The notes under the pieces are model-generated. The model did not search any database. It saw nothing but the letters and a program-made list of their open reading frames with translations, and was not told where the DNA came from. A DNA stretch of 64,000 nucleotides from the NCBI GenBank assembly GCA_030686995.1, contig CM060708.1, positions 102,988,523 through 103,052,522 on the forward strand. The letters are read 5' to 3'. Within the stretch, counting starts at the first letter, position 1. The number at the start of each line of letters is the position of its first letter. The translations under genes and the position numbers were made by a program. Origin of the DNA: Artemisia argyi. Lineage: Eukaryota; Streptophyta; Magnoliopsida; Asterales; Asteraceae. Positions 15,866 to 28,838 of this stretch are shown here, one piece after another.

Positions 15866-17700
15866 TGTGCATACATTCTTACCCTACCATCCAAAATAAT
15901 ACATCATAGGGAATGAACATTCCCCTTACACTTGAATCTTTACATACTTTACATTAAACTAATCTAATGACTCGAATTAAGAAAATCAAAACACTTGGAG
16001 CACTTTTAACATTAACGTACATATGGGGGTAATAAGTGATGTTCTTCCCCATTACTCCATAAAGTAAGTACTTACCCATGAGTCCCAATTGTCCCAAAAC
16101 AATATGTACAAGGATATGACTCGACTTAGCAACCATGTAATCAATTAGAAAGTTAACTTAGGGTTTAACAAATAACAATAATGCACTAAAAATGAGCGCA
16201 TACACGGAAGGCTAAGGCGATTTGGGTGTACATTTAAGTGGGGTGTAACAAATTCTTCCTTTAAGTAAAATGCTTAAAGTTATAAACGAAAAGATAGGCT
16301 CGGAGGGGTGTACTAGGGGTTTCGTGTACTAAAAATGAGTACAATGCTAAGGGTGTGGGAAAAACTAGTTGACTTAACTAACCAAGTAATATGACTTAAA
16401 TGGTCAAGTAATTATAATACGGGTTTAACACAAGGGTGATCCTAATGCCTCTTATCATGTAGTAAATCCTACCACACGAATGTAGTCTCACTAGCGGTCT
16501 CGGGATGCATCACTAACGCAAGTTCTAGAATCTAAATGCTACCGGTACACTCATAAGCACTAATAATGAATGCCTTTCCTATCAAATCTAAAGGTGAACC
16601 TCACATATTTGGGTGGAAATTTTTTTTGAATATACGGTTATGTGCTAGTCATACAATCTCCTATCCATGAGACGCTTGCTATGGCTAAAGTTTCACTCCT
16701 AAATGTTGGAGCTAAAATTGCACTAACAAGTATTTCTCATAGTTTTATTACACATCTACCATCAAACAAAACAAACTCAAGCGAAAGTGCATATGTAAGG
16801 TATCATCTTTTTACCCTCCCCTTACACTTAAGATGAACATTGTCCCCAATGTTCAAGTAAAGAATGTAAAAGTGAAAAAGTAAACAGAATGAAATCAAAT
16901 ACTCCCCTGATTCGCTCGGTATGGATAATAAGGTGGCCAGGTTAAATCTTCCTCCAAGAAAATGAACAATCAAAGCTTCCCTTCCAGAATATAAATCATC
17001 TTCTTGTCATACATAACCTGTAAAACCTGACAAAATAGACAAGACAACCTCGCGTAAAATCGACGGCATCCTATATAAGCTACTAAATCCTAGAAAACAA
17101 GATAAGATATAATGCTTGTGGAATGAAGTTTGCAGATTTCCTGGAGATTATAAAACTTAATAATTCACAAAAACCATAAGACTCCGTTAGAAAAACAAAA
17201 CCGGTAAAATTTCCAGATTTTTACACTTGACGCCGTCAAAAGTAAACTCTTGACGCCGTCAGAAGTGACCTGCAGAAATTCTTATGTTAAGTTTCCGGAA
17301 AATTTCTGGAAAAACTTGGTCCTACTTCCTGGAAAATCCTGCAAAACTTCATTATGACTCAATACAAGCATTTGACTCTAACAAATACGAATATACATGT
17401 TCACTTAATATTGTGGAGAATCATGATCGGTTTGTTTCTTAAAAACATATTTGGGGTTTCCCCTTACACTTATCTTTTGCAAAAATACCTTTAGGTGGAG
17501 TTAAGACTAGGCCAAAACAACAAAGTAAAGTATTTCCACTATTTAGTTTAGAAACATGATCTACCAACAATAAAAATAAAACATGCATACGGAAGCAAAT
17601 AACAAACAAACAAATAAAATCACACAAAACATGGGTTGCCTCCCAAGAAGCGCTTTTCTTTATTTACGAGTCTTGTAGCTAGACTCAAGGTCATGGGTTA
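15224..17700 (-). other. 3' non-coding region and polypurine tract of element D
   Basis: The polypurine tract TCAAGTGTAAGGGTATA abuts the LTR (15224-15240). AAGTGTAAGGG-type boxes recur at about 15922-15934, 16814-16833 and 17459-17472. A long pyrimidine and poly-T stretch lies at 15775-15865. Two TGACGCCGTCA copies lie at about 17226-17262. Near 17635-17660 the minus strand has the AAGCGCTTCTTGGGAGGCAA motif often seen after the coding region of Athila/Tat-type elements. No RT or integrase remains. Confidence 0.75.
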
Positions 17701-19894
17701 CTACGTGACCTCATCATTGGTTCCACTCTCTAGGTCGTCTTCTAAACCAGTTTTGTATTCCGGACCTAGTTGCAAGCATTCTTTGTAGAAACCAAGCATT
17801 CTATTCTTTACATACTCTACTCCTCTACATCTATCCTCCTCTTTCCTATAATAAGCCGCTTGCTTGTGTTCCTTTTCGAAATTAGAGAGAAGGCGGTATT
17901 GCTCAATTTTGTAGGGCATTTGATAGGCAACCTCATCATTTTCTCCCTTGAATCTATCTATCCCTAAAGTCGGATCATAACTCATCGTAGTGGCCCCAAC
18001 AAATGGTTTTCCAAATATTATTTGGCTTAGGCAAGCATCTATCACCGGACGAGTGTCCTCAACTATCATAAAATCGATCTCATAGGTGAGATTTCCTATA
18101 ATCACATGCAGTCCCTTCACCCTTCCTGCAAAATTACTTATCAGATTCTTATAGGGCATCATCCTAAAATCAAGTTGCTTCTTCATCACCCAATTTTAAT
18201 AAGTCCTAGTCATGATGTTCACGGGGGATCTAAGGTCGATGTAAGCTTTCCATATATGCATGTGCCCGATATTGCATGGGATGTTAATGATAGAGGGGTC
18301 TCCCATTTTGATAAGGGGGGTGCCAAGGATATATGGTCTCTCGGGACTATCGAATAAATCCTTATGGTATTCCCGTTCTTCCTTGGTGGGTAACTTATCA
18401 AAGTATTCTTCTATAGGCTCTACCTCAACTTCCCTACTCCCATCCTTAGTCTCGGCTTCTATTCTAACTTCATCATTGTCACTCTCCTCAATCTCCTTAT
18501 CTATTGGCTTGATGGTGACAACATTGACAAAGTGGACATGTTTGGATGATGAGGGGTCCTTAATTTGGCTTCCGTTATTGGTGTCCCTAGTGTATTTCCT
18601 AGGTGTGACTAGTTCTTGGTTGTTGAGGGCCTTCAACAAGTTGTCAATCTTGTTGGTTATCTCTATTTGTTGTTGGTTGAATTCGGTTTCAAACCTAGCT
18701 ATGCGAGCCTCTTGAGATGCCATGAACTTAGACATCAATCCTTCAAGATTGTTGGTACCACCAAAGTTGTTAGAAGGATTGTTGTTGAAAGTACGGTTGG
18801 TTGGTAACGATTAGGTGGGTTGGAAGAATTGGGTTGATTTTGTTTCCACCTAAGGTTTGGGTGATTTTTCCATGAGGGGTTGTATGAGTCACCGTAAGTA
18901 TTTGGCTCGGGCTTGAAAGTGTACCACTTATCTCCCGCTTCGTCGGTACGCGTGGATGCGTAGTCCGCAAAAGCTGTTCCGGGGAGTTCCACACAATCAC
19001 GAGTGTTGTGGGGACCACTACATAATTCGCATAAAGAAGTGATTTTGTTCACTTGGCTTGAAGGCTTAGGAGCTTCGTAAGATTTCATGAGAAAGTTGAC
19101 TTGGTCCTCAAGTTCCATGATCCTACGGTCGGGAGTGCTAGAATGTTCGAAGGAAAAGATATCGCCTTGACCATTTTGTTCAAGTCACGGGGATCATTCC
19201 AACTTTCGTTGTCATAGAGAGCAAGATCTTCTATGAGTTCCCATGATTGTTCCGCACTAAGATCACGTAGCTTACCATCGGCCGATTGGTCAATGGCTCG
19301 CCTCATGGAGATGTCGATATGGTCATAAAAGATTTGGACTTGGAGCCAAAGATCTATGCCATGATAAGGGACTTTTTGGAGTAAGTTCTTGAAACGAGTC
19401 CATGCTTCATAAAGAGATTCATTTTGACGTTGTTGGAACATCAAGATGTCATTTCTAAGCTTAGTAGTTCTCCCCGGTGGGAAAAATTGAGCAAGGAAAC
19501 GAGTGGTGAGATCATCCCATGTGGTGATGGATCCCGCGGGTAAACGCTCAATCCATTGACTAGCTTGATCCCGTAGAGAGAATTGGAATAGGCGTAATCG
19601 GGTTGTCTCTCTAGTTTCAACATTTAGGTCTATGGAATCTACGATTTTGAGGAAGTCCTTAAGATGTTGGTTTGGATCTTCGGAACGAAGTCCATGGAAT
19701 GCACATCCGCTTTGCACCAACCGGATGGTGTCGAATCGCAAGGGGGTCACATTGGCTCCGGTGAGCTCAATGGTGTTTCGGTAGCCTTGATGGCTAGGCC
19801 GGGAATACTCTCCTAAGGTTCGGGGCCTAAGGGGTTCTAATGGTGGGTTTTGTTGTGGTGGGATGACGGGTTCAAAGATGTTCCCGTTGTCCAT
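17701..19894 (-). pseudogene. gag-protease relic of element D
   Basis: It starts at 19894 (MDNGNIFEPV). A Retrotrans_gag-type domain covers about residues 55-240 (FHGLRSEDPNQHLKDFL, QWIERLPAGSITTWDDL, FFPPGRTTKLRNDI). The frame then shifts near 19130. The next frame has a Cys/His-bearing segment (LCELCSGPHNTRDC) and shifts again near 18790 into an acidic linker. A degenerate aspartic protease region follows (NIPCNIGHMHIWKAYIDL), with DLRS where an active DTGS-type site is expected. A nonsense TAA lies near 18190, after which protease-like sequence continues to 17701 (FGKPFVG resembles the usual LGRPFL). At least two frameshifts and one stop prevent production of a full gag-protease. Confidence 0.88.
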
Positions 19895-20033
19895 GATGTC
19901 GGGTGGTTACGAACAAAGGCACAAAGAAGTAAGATAGACTAAAGAGAACCTAAAAATAAAAATAAAATCTTACTAGAAAGGAATCTAGTAAGTAGACCTA
20001 ATAAAAAGAAATTCTAACCTAGACAATAACTAT

Positions 20034-20052
20034 TCCCCGGGCTGCGGCGCCA
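20034..20052 (-). other. Primer binding site of element D
   Basis: The minus strand reads TGGCGCCGCAGCCCGGGGA directly inside the 5' LTR. It is close to the Athila/Tat-type site complementary to the 3' end of tRNA-Asp, with changes in the centre. A second copy lies at about 13793-13811 in the extra tail. Confidence 0.8.
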
Positions 20053-20058
20053 AAAACT

Positions 20059-21464
20059 TGATACGTGGGAATCGCACCAGGCTTTACCTCTCAAGGGATC
20101 TTGAGAAGCTTACAACCCCCACCAGGCAGTGTACCTGATCGTTGTAGTATAGTATAGTGACAAGTACCGGGGGATTGATCGTTCAGCTTAGGAATAGTGT
20201 CGCTAGGATTAGAAAGCCTAAATACTAGTTCTAAAGGTGAGGGATGATTATTTTTGTGTTTTTATATTTTTTTGAAAGCAATTAAAAGTCTCGGGTTTGA
20301 AGGATTTGGGCGGAATTAGTTGCTAATCAACTAACCCAATACTAAGATGCAATCAAAATAAAATACTAAAAATGAAAATAAACTAAATTATGCTAAAGTT
20401 GTGAGCAATAAGTGGAGAAAATGTGTTTACTTAGATTTCACTACTCCCTAGACATCTTTTACACGTTAATTACTTGTTATAAATGCATGGATGACGGATC
20501 GTATTCCTTAATACCATTCATGGGGTGGCACACTTAACTCCCCAATTCTATGAGCTCTTATCTCCTCCTACACCATGCCCAGCACAACTATAGGGATTGT
20601 AAACAGTGGCTCATGCATTAAATACAACCAATAAAGACCTAGTGCGCGTCGGTTCATGTTTCTTAAGACGTTCAAGCATGTTACCAATTGGAGATCTGCC
20701 ATTTTTCTTAAGCCTAACATATAAATCATTCATCCAAAACAAGTATAAACAAGTAATCAACACATAATTAACATCTAGGTTTCATTAGATCTAAACAAAC
20801 ACAAGATAGATCTAGCCTAGCATGATGGAATTAAGACAAGAACAAGATATAGACAACCAACACATAGACATATTGATTGAATTGAAAGAACACTTATCCC
20901 AATTACACATGTAAGGTATCAAGGGCTTGGAACCCTTGAAAAACCTGTAAAATTCGCACCAAGTTCGTACTTAGGGTTTCTCCAAAACTTCTCTCTTTAA
21001 ATGTGAAAAATTAGAAAACTATATATAGGAAAAGAGGTCTGACGGCGTCAAGACAAAGCTTGTGACGCCGTCACCTCGCCGCCAAAACTATTCTCGGACT
21101 GCCTTGATCTACATTTGACGCCGTCAAGACTTAATCATTTCCAGGCCGTCATGACTTTTACTCTTGATGCCCTACCTTCGTGACGCCGTCAAATCTGTAC
21201 TGGGTCGTCATGGAATTTTGCTCTTGACGCCGTCAGGGAGTTACTCTTGACGCCGTCACCAACTGTTCCCAGCATGGAAAATTAAGACTTTGGCGTTTTC
21301 TTCACTTTTATGCTCCAAAAACGTCTGAATTGCTTCCTTTTCCAGATTTCACTCCCAAAGTACCTAAAATCACAAAAGGAACGATTTAGGGCAATATTTG
21401 ATCAAATAAATTCGAATTCAGGCTTAAATGACCCCCTAAAAACGGATCATTTTTCGCCTCATCA
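20059..21464 (-). repeat. 5' LTR of element D
   Basis: 1,406 bp; the partner of 13818-15223. It keeps one more intact TGACGCCGTCA than the 3' LTR. It abuts the primer site at one end and the TSD AGGGT at the other. Confidence 0.93.
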
Positions 21465-22448
21465 AGGGTGATCTAGATGAAGGTGGATCCAAATTGCGTT
21501 GAGCAAGATGTAAGGCTAAAAGAGCACTAAGCTCATGGGCTTCTTTTAGTGCCTCAACGAACTTCAAGTGTTTGAAGGAAGGTGATGGTGCTGGAGCATG
21601 ATAGTTGTCTTGGGTGAGGATTTGAACATGCAACATAGGAATGGCATGTGAAGTTGTAGGATGTGGTGGTGATACTCTTGGTGGTGGAGACATGTTTGAG
21701 CTTGGGTAATCATGAAAACATGATATGGGTGGAAGAGATGCTTCATAAGTGGATGGTATTTTTGTTGAGTGATCAACATGTAAAGTGTTGGTAATGAGGT
21801 TGGGTTGTGCATGCTCATCATAAGAAAGAGCATTAGTGAAAGCACGAATGGATGATTTGTTGTTAAATAGATCATTTGTGTGAGAGTGAGGTTTAGGTAT
21901 TTTTTGATTATGAATAACATCGCTTGAGTTTTGAAAGGGTTCATTTGAGTGAACATGAGGTTTGTGTATCATGAAATATGGTTTGACCTTCATGGGTTAA
22001 GTGGTAGTGGTGATGACACACTTTGTAGAGTGTAGGGAATGGTTATATGGTTGAATCTTTTGTGAGGATGACTAGGTTGAGTTATTGGTGAAGATGGTAA
22101 ATGAGTATCAAGTAATGTGATAGGTTAGAGTGAAAGAGCGATGTTCATGAAAGGGATTTCTTGGTAGGAGGGTGTTATAGATGGTGCATTAGGTGCACTA
22201 GGAGATGAAATTTGAGGTTGGGTGAGTAAAGGTTATGAGGTTTGAGTGTGTAAAGGTTATGAGGTTTGAGTGTAATGTAGAAGGATATGGGTGAGTAAAA
22301 GTTGTTGATATGTAATGTTGAAGACATAGGAGGATTTTGGTGTTGGATGTTTGACAACATCATTTGGTTTGATGGGCTTTTAATGGAAGTCAGGCTTTCT
22401 TCTTCAAACGGGGTTTCTTGGTGGTTTTGGTTTGATGGGAGAGGACAT
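21465..22448 (-). pseudogene. Accessory ORF (ORF3-like) relic of element A
   Basis: On the minus strand an ATG at 22448-22446 opens MSSP..., matching the MSSP start of ORF3 in element C, but a stop follows after about 14 codons. Downstream there are Pro/Ser/His/Thr-rich open pieces (to 22175, and 21993-21470), the last with a helical-looking segment HLKFVEALKEAHELSALLAL. D is inserted at the 3' end, and the remnant beyond 13511 contains stops. Its function is unknown. It occupies the position after gag where other retroelements carry env-like or accessory genes, and it is broken by a stop and frameshifts. Confidence 0.6.
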
Positions 22449-22482
22449 GAAGAGATGAATGAAGATTATGAATAATGGGAGT

Positions 22483-22705
22483 GTTTATAGTGTAGGATAG
22501 GTGGGATTAAGGATGGATAAACTTTGATAGAAGGTTTAGGATAAAATAGGTTTGTGAATTTTGAGAAGTGTAGGATGAAATGGGCTAAAAAGTAGAAAAA
22601 AGAAACAACACATTCGACCATCAGATGGCCGGTCCCCTTAATTGGAGGTCGGTCCCCTTAATAATTAAGGAGGCCGCCTTATGATTTAAGGGGGCCGCCC
22701 ATCTG
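22483..22705 (-). promoter_or_regulatory. Internal dyad module and TATA box of element A
   Basis: 22622-22705 is an 84-bp imperfect dyad: outer arms CAGATGGCCGGTCCCCTTAA and TTAAGGGGGCCGCCCATCTG, with an inner dyad centred on CCCCTTAATAATTAAGG. About 133 bp downstream (minus strand) is CACTATAAAC (TATA at 22483-22489), then the MSSP start codon 35 bp further. The same order occurs in element C. I infer an internal promoter for the accessory ORF. Confidence 0.5.
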
Positions 22706-24070
22706 GTGATTCCCAGATTGCCAGAAAAGGGTTTTTGGTAGTGAATTGCAGAAAGGTTGTGTTTTTGGTTTCAAACAAGTCCAACTCTTTGAGGCAATTA
22801 AGCATATACTAATTATGTAGGCAATTATGTAGCCAAAGCATGTTAATCAAAGAGATTAAGTAAACAAGCAATTTCATCTAGCATGCAAACATACTCATCA
22901 AGCAAGTAAAATATAAGGGCTAGGAAACAATAAGCAACATCAAGTATTTCATAACTATATAACTAGGAGGATTAATCCTAATGTGTATCAATGTGCAATA
23001 AGTGGGTAGTTATGATAGCATGGATTTCTAGACTTGTTACAAACAAAGTCTTAATGAACAAACCATGGTCCTCTTGATTTGATTTAGTTCACTTATAAGT
23101 GTCATTTATATAAATATAGATGACAAATATGAGATCACCATGCATGATTTTAAAAGAGACGTTTTTAGCATTCTTCAACAATGTTTGAAAGTAAGTTTTC
23201 ACTTAGATGTGAGAGTTATTTGAATACGATAGATTGGGTTTTTACTTCAAAATGTGTGAATGAACGGTAAAGAATATTTTCCCAATCTTTAGTTTTGATC
23301 AAAACAAAATTGTGGATATTGATAGTGAAAACATGTTATTTAAAAGTGGGATAGTTATTTGAAAAACTATTTTCCAAAATGTGAGGTTTTTGCATGTTTT
23401 TAGAGATATTAGATTTTTGACAACAAATATCATAAATCAAATATTTTAAAAAATTGTTTATTAAAGATCTCATGCTCAATAGGATTGGTTAAGCCTATTA
23501 TTATCTAATGCTATCGTTTCTACATATCCTATGAACCTAAAGGAAATGAAGACGATAATTTATATGTTAGATGTGAGAGTGTTGAATGGGGTATAACCTA
23601 ACATCTATAGTTCCTTTGTTTTCGCACGCTTATTTAACTTAATGCCATAGTCTACGAGAGCTTGTTTCATCCATAGTTTTCTTACGCGAGGGATCTAATC
23701 CTACTTCTATATTAACGATCGATCCACTTAACTCATTTCACTTCATCACCATGAGTTTGCTAATAGCGGATATAGAAGATTTCCATTTTCTATTTTGTTC
23801 GGCAATGAAAAATTTTATCTTATTCCAAGGAGAGTCAACCAATGATGTTTCTAGGTTATAAGAATATAAGCTGTTATGTACACATATATGTATAGCTAAG
23901 CATTAATCTAACTAATCATATATCTAAGCATGCAAATTATAGCGATGAACTTAAAAAGAAACGCGTACCTTTTAGACTTCAATGGAATATCTTCAAGCAC
24001 TTCAAGTGATCATGTTGACTTATAGAAGTCATTTGTAGATGATATTCCAACTTCTTCTAAGATTGACAAC
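22706..24070 (-). other. Post-gag non-coding interval of element A
   Basis: 1.4 kb of AT-rich sequence between gag and the internal module. Short blocks resemble the post-gag region of C (for example near 23700-23760 and 43790-43840), but the ORF2 present in C is missing. No protease, integrase or RT motif is present. Confidence 0.6.
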
Positions 24071-25894
24071 TTAGCCACTTGGTCCCCATTGTCTCATTGG
24101 TCCAAAGTTGTTTGGTCCAAACATATTCAACATTTGGCTAGGATGCATGTATGGTGGTAGTATTCCCCAAGGATTGTAACTTGGTTGATAATTCCACATT
24201 TGATGACTGGTATTATTGTAGTTTTGTCTATTTTGGTTTCTTCTAGGTTGAGGTGTTTTAGATCGAGTATGAAGATTATTTGGTTTTCTCGGTGGTGGAG
24301 TTTTAGATCTTAATTTAGATTTAGAGGATCCTACTTCGGTCTTTAAGGATGGTTTATAAAAAGTTTTTACTTTTTCATCATTCGCAATGGGTACTTTTCT
24401 ATCTTTTGTAAGTATATACTTAGGTTTTGATTCTAATGATTTTTGTTTACTAGATTCACATTCAAACTTTATATTTTTATTTTCACTAGTTGAAACATTA
24501 GTTGAGGTTAATCCTAGACCGGTTTTATCTCCCGAAGTTTCTTGAACACTTATTATTTTCTTAAGTGGGTTACTACTATTTTTAAACTTGTCAAGTTTGA
24601 AAATTTCATCTTTAAGTTTTTCGTTTTCATTTTTAACCTCTATGCATGTTTTACATTCTATAAAAACTTCTTTTCCTTTTTCCAAATGTTGTAGTCTAAT
24701 TTTTAATTCGAGTACTTCATTTTCTAATAGATTATTAATATGTTTTAGTGACTTATTTTTAGCTATAACTTTTTGACCTAATTTGCATAACCTATTATAT
24801 TTACTATCTAGGTCTATTTCGTCTAATGATAAATTTTCGTCACTAAAGTATTTGGTTTCGGAATGTACCTCGCTTGTGATTTCTTTCTCATCATCATCGC
24901 TATCACTCCAAGCTCCTCCAACAAACGCCTTTTGATTTTGATTTCTTGACATCATTGGGCATTTTCCGATGAGATGATTTGGATCACCACATTTGAAGCA
25001 CTTCCTATCACTTTTGCCATTTTTGTCATCTTTATTTCTTTGGTTTGCTTTCCTTTCATCATGCGGTTGTCTAACAAATCTTCCTCGCCTTTTGAAGAAT
25101 TTCTTGAAGTCTCTTACGGCCATCACATATTCTTCTTCATTACTTTCGGAGGTTGAGCTATCCTTGTTACTAGATTCCTTCCTAGCTTTCAATGCAATTG
25201 ACTTGCTTTGCTCTCTTTTTCCATTGACCATCACGGAGTCTTTCTTTATTATTGCTTCGTAGACTTTCAGGTTGCCGATCAACTCATCAAGTTGAAGAGT
25301 TGACAAGTTCTTCGATTCTTCAATCGCCGTAACTTTAGCTCGCCATTTTGGATGAAGAGCCCTAAGAAATTTCCTAACAAAATTCTTACTAGAAAAATTC
25401 TCATCAAGTGCTTTTAAACTTGTGATGATAGTGTTAAACCTAGCAAAAGCATTATCTATTGATTCCTCCTCTGGAATCGTAAATTGTTCATATTGTTGAA
25501 CAAGAAGATCTATTTTGTTATCTTTAACTTGTCTATTACCTTGGTGAGTGATTAGTAAACAATCCCAAATTTCTTTTGCGGTTTTACACATAAAAATTCT
25601 TTCATATTCTTTGCGTGATAACGCATTATAAATAACCATTTTAGCCTCATTATTTTTTGCTAGTTTCTTTTTCAAATCATCATTTTGTTTTTCAAAAGAT
25701 ACAATTTCATCCATTTTAGTTTCAAAATTATATTGAATAGGGGGAAAATCACCAAAGGTAATGACATGCCAAAGATCAAGATCTTTTGATTTCACATAAG
25801 TTTCGAATCTATTTTTCCAATAAAGAAAACCATCACTTTCAAATAGTGGTGGTCTTTGCATACATTGTCCTTCTAAATATTTTTCCGATTCCAT
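24071..25894 (-). CDS. gag: Copia gag (607 aa) of element A
   Basis: An intact capsid/nucleocapsid protein of a Ty1/copia element, expected to form cytoplasmic virus-like particles and package RNA. An N-terminal DUF4219/UBN2-like gag segment covers about residues 10-215 ([12 protein letters not shown], then [19 protein letters not shown] and [12 protein letters not shown]). A CCHC zinc knuckle [14 protein letters not shown] has C299, C302, H307 and C312. A likely coiled coil spans about 365-440, and a basic Ser/Pro/Arg-rich tail ([12 protein letters not shown]) may bind RNA. The start ATG at 25894 lies about 50 bp inside the primer site. It ends in its own stop, with no pol behind it. I infer that the protein could work with a related autonomous element in trans. 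Confidence 0.93.
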   Translation of the reverse strand: MESEKYLEGQCMQRPPLFESDGFLYWKNRFETYVKSKDLDLWHVITFGDFPPIQYNFETKMDEIVSFEKQNDDLKKKLAKNNEAKMVIYNALSRKEYERIFMCKTAKEIWDCLLITHQGNRQVKDNKIDLLVQQYEQFTIPEEESIDNAFARFNTIITSLKALDENFSSKNFVRKFLRALHPKWRAKVTAIEESKNLSTLQLDELIGNLKVYEAIIKKDSVMVNGKREQSKSIALKARKESSNKDSSTSESNEEEYVMAVRDFKKFFKRRGRFVRQPHDERKANQRNKDDKNGKSDRKCFKCGDPNHLIGKCPMMSRNQNQKAFVGGAWSDSDDDEKEITSEVHSETKYFSDENLSLDEIDLDSKYNRLCKLGQKVIAKNKSLKHINNLLENEVLELKIRLQHLEKGKEVFIECKTCIEVKNENEKLKDEIFKLDKFKNSSNPLKKIISVQETSGDKTGLGLTSTNVSTSENKNIKFECESSKQKSLESKPKYILTKDRKVPIANDEKVKTFYKPSLKTEVGSSKSKLRSKTPPPRKPNNLHTRSKTPQPRRNQNRQNYNNTSHQMWNYQPSYNPWGILPPYMHPSQMLNMFGPNNFGPMRQWGPSG

Positions 25895-25946
25895 AGATCG
25901 ATACGAGTTTTAAAATACAATATATTTTAAAAATCTTGTTTAACCT

Positions 25947-25959
25947 GGCTCTGATGCCA
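25947..25959 (-). other. Primer binding site of element A
   Basis: The minus strand reads TGGCATCAGAGCC, two bases inside the 5' LTR. It is one base off the standard tRNA-iMet site TGGTATCAGAGCC, which C keeps. Confidence 0.88.
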
Positions 25960-25961
25960 AT

Positions 25962-27588
25962 TGTGGAAAACTAGAAGGGGGGGGGGGGGTTGAATAGTTT
26001 TACGTCTTTTTAGTTTTATTATGAAAACTTAGTTTAGTTTTAAAACCTTGTTTGCTTTTAAAACTTTGATTCAATATTATGTGAACTCAAATCTTGAACA
26101 ATATGAACAAGTATATCTAAGTATGAACAATAATAATAATGTAAGCTAAGTATGTGAAATCAACACATGCATAATAGAAACAATTATAGCTATATACGAG
26201 AGATAAGTACGTAATCGTTTATTTTATAATCCTTAGTTATATTTTGTTTGAAAACTATACTTGATCGAAATGATCAATTATATGTATGTAACCTTTTTAC
26301 TTTGATTGTAAAAACTTTGTTTTGTGAATGAAGCTTTCGTTTCTTTAAGTAAAATCAATACTAGCACTATATGAGCAACTATATATATACGTCTACGTCT
26401 ACAAAAGTAATAACGATATAAGCAAGATAATAAGTAAGATATGGAAAGATCTAACCGCGAGACAAAGTATTTATAGTGGTTCGGCTACAAGGACACCTTC
26501 CTTGCCCTACTCCACTCCTCGAGTCACCTACTCGAGAGTTTTCTTCACTATGTCAACAAGCTCCTTATGGCGGAGAAACCTTACACACCAATATACACAC
26601 CACAACTTCGTCACAACTTATTCACACCTTCTACACAACTTCTTCACACCTAGTCACTACTTAATCACAACACTACTTCTTCACACCTATCTATCTTCAC
26701 AACTATCTACTTCACAACAATCTTCTTCACACCTATCTAGTTCCCAACTTCTCTACTTCACAACTATCTACTACATAATCTCTCTATCTACACACCTTGC
26801 TAATCTATTTTCTATCAAGTATTCACAACTAGTTACACAAAGAAATAGATATAATGGATGATGCTCTAACAACTTGGATGTGGATGTCACAACAAGTTGT
26901 AATACTTCTTGTCTTGGTAGATTGAAGTATTCTTCTTTTGCACTTAAAAGGTAGTGGTTTGGATCACTTTGAAACAAAGATTTATGTATGTATGATCAAA
27001 GGATTTTAGAGAATAGAAATGAGATCTAGAACAGAAAGTTTTGGGGTGCAAAAGGTGAGAAAAATATGTGGAATGAACCAGTATTTATAGGGGAAAAATA
27101 CTATTTGGGAGCGTGGCCGGTCCCCTTAATTGGGTGCCGGTCCCCTTAATAATTAAGGGGACCGCCTAGTATAATTAAAGGGGGCGCCTAATAAAAAATA
27201 TTTTTTCTTCAGATTTTTTGTCCTTTTGTGGGGGAGGTTTTTCCTGAAGAATGTAGCCGTTTTTTGAGTTGAAATTTGAATTCAAAATATTTATTTTGAA
27301 TAAAACATTTCTTATAAATACAAAAATGTTTTGTATAAGTTTAAAAATGTTTGTCCCACTTTAATAAAATGTAAGGTTTGTAAAAATAAAAATTCTTTTG
27401 ATCATAAAATGCATTAGACACTTTGTTTATTCATACCTTAAGTGATATGGATGCTAAAGCAAATATTTACGACTAAATACTTGTTTACGTCATAATTTGT
27501 AGTTCAATGAGTTTACGTTTTGTGATTAACAAAACATAGAGATATCGATATATGTTAATAATGTTTTTAGGCATTATTTATATCAACA
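25962..27588 (-). repeat. 5' LTR of copia element A
   Basis: 1,627 bp; the partner of 11146-12770. A G homopolymer of about 14 near its U5 end is much longer than in the 3' LTR. TATAAATA lies at 27082-27089 and the dyad module at 27117-27190. Confidence 0.93.
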
Positions 27589-27593
27589 TTTCT

Positions 27594-28832
27594 CACCCAA
27601 AAGGTTGCTACAGCAGTAAAAACGTCCAGGGAAGCTTTGAGTTAAAGTCTCAATAGTTTGGTTGAGTGTGTAAAAAAAAGTAACTCCCAATACCGTCTTC
27701 CACGGGTTATGGGTCCCAATACCGTCTTCCACGGTGTATGGGGGAGGTTGAGATGTAGACAGCCTTACCCCTACCTAAGGTAGAGAGGCTGCTTCTGGTT
27801 CTACCTAAGGTAGAAAAGGACCTCCAGCCTTTTGTAGGGAGTGAGGATCGAACCCTTGACCTCTAGGTTGAGAGGCAAGGGGTTTTCCAACTGATCCAAC
27901 CCTACTTAGTTTGGTTGAGTGTGTGGAGTTGTTTATTGTATTTAGTATTCGATTGGATGCATGTGGTTGCTATAGTTCCACGGTTTTAGTTCTTGTAATT
28001 CTCAAGCTAGGTACACCTTGTTACTTATAATGAATTCTTGTTACTTTGAATATAATGAATGTTTGGTTTACTACTTGTGTTTTAATATAATTGATATGGA
28101 GTGATTTGGTATATACTTGTTTGAATGATGTAATTAGTCATGGAGTATTCTTCTTAATTTATGAGTTTGTTGGGATAATATCTAATCTTGCTTAATTTGT
28201 TGATAAAAACATCTTTGGGGTATATTGGCCGAAACGGGTTTCTAAATGTTTTTATTCCAAAAAGTTAGTGCATGAAGTAGTATGGGATATGATGTGTGAC
28301 GAGCATCATGTTTACTCTTTAAAATGGATTTGAGAAGATTTCATCACGAAATTAGACCGAAAGGATTCGTAGGAATACATAAGTAAAGAATTGCTTTTAA
28401 ACAACATTGTGTTAATGGAATTATTATTCTAGTTGTCTTAGGCCGAAAGGAAGTAACTAGATGATTGAATTCTAGTAATGGTTTAACATGATAAACACCA
28501 TTGATTGTTACTCATTCATATAAAAGTTGTGCATCATAACAAGTTTACACCAAGCTTAACAAGAATACTCCAATTGATTGATTGTGACATTTCACACAAG
28601 TATATGTTTTAGTTATATTGTTTCTTAAATATTTGAATTTTCGACAATAAGGATTGATAACCCTTTTATACAAACTAGTTTTCTAATACTTTGATCTATA
28701 AATCCCTTTGGACGATCTCGACTTACCCACATTTACTAAAACGGACGAGTATACTAGCTCGTATGTGTTAAATAGTTAATCGGATAAGCGTGTTTATAAA
28801 ATTTAAAACTTGTACACACCATGAGCACATCA
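27594..28832 (+). repeat. 5' LTR of element B, second part
   Basis: It continues from 11145 after A; the join recreates the sequence seen uninterrupted in the 3' LTR at 37395-38041. It ends CACATCA before the primer site. The total 5' LTR without A is about 1,868 bp, including the SINE at 27672-27906. The intact target of C is visible here at about 28440-28460. Confidence 0.88.
27672..27906 (-). mobile_element. tRNA-derived SINE
   Basis: A 235-bp insertion flanked by the 18-bp duplication TAGTTTGGTTGAGTGTGT (27654-27671 and 27907-27924). The other B LTR has one copy and no insert. The minus strand has an A-box-like GGATCAGTTGG (about 27889-27899) and a B-box GGGTTCGATCC (27844-27854), the tRNA-type RNA polymerase III promoter. 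It ends in a run of T, as in Au-like plant SINEs; the family name is only a suggestion. Confidence 0.88.
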
Positions 28833-28838
28833 AGTTTT

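Larger units (their letters stand above)
13512..21464 (-). mobile_element. Athila-like gypsy element D with a third, truncated LTR
   Basis: A minus-strand element flanked by AGGGT (13507-13511 and 21465-21469). In sense order: 5' LTR 21464-20059, tRNA-Asp-like primer site, gag, degenerate protease, long non-coding 3' region, polypurine tract, 3' LTR 15223-13818. Beyond the 3' LTR the unit continues with a second copy of the primer site and leader, then the last 61 bp of a third LTR, before the TSD. The two full LTRs are both 1,406 bp, and I count about 8 differences, so the insertion is young. RT and integrase are absent. Confidence 0.93.
11146..27588 (-). mobile_element. Copia element A (gag plus accessory ORF, no pol)
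   Basis: A complete minus-strand element with a 1,627-bp 5' LTR (25962-27588), tRNA-iMet-type primer site, 607-aa gag, decayed accessory ORF, polypurine tract and a 1,625-bp 3' LTR (11146-12770). The TSD is TTTCT (11141-11145 and 27589-27593). The uninterrupted target is visible in B's other LTR at about 37395-37410. By eye the LTRs differ at roughly 2% of positions. Protease, integrase, RT and RNase H are absent. Element D is inserted in its 3' part. Confidence 0.93.
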
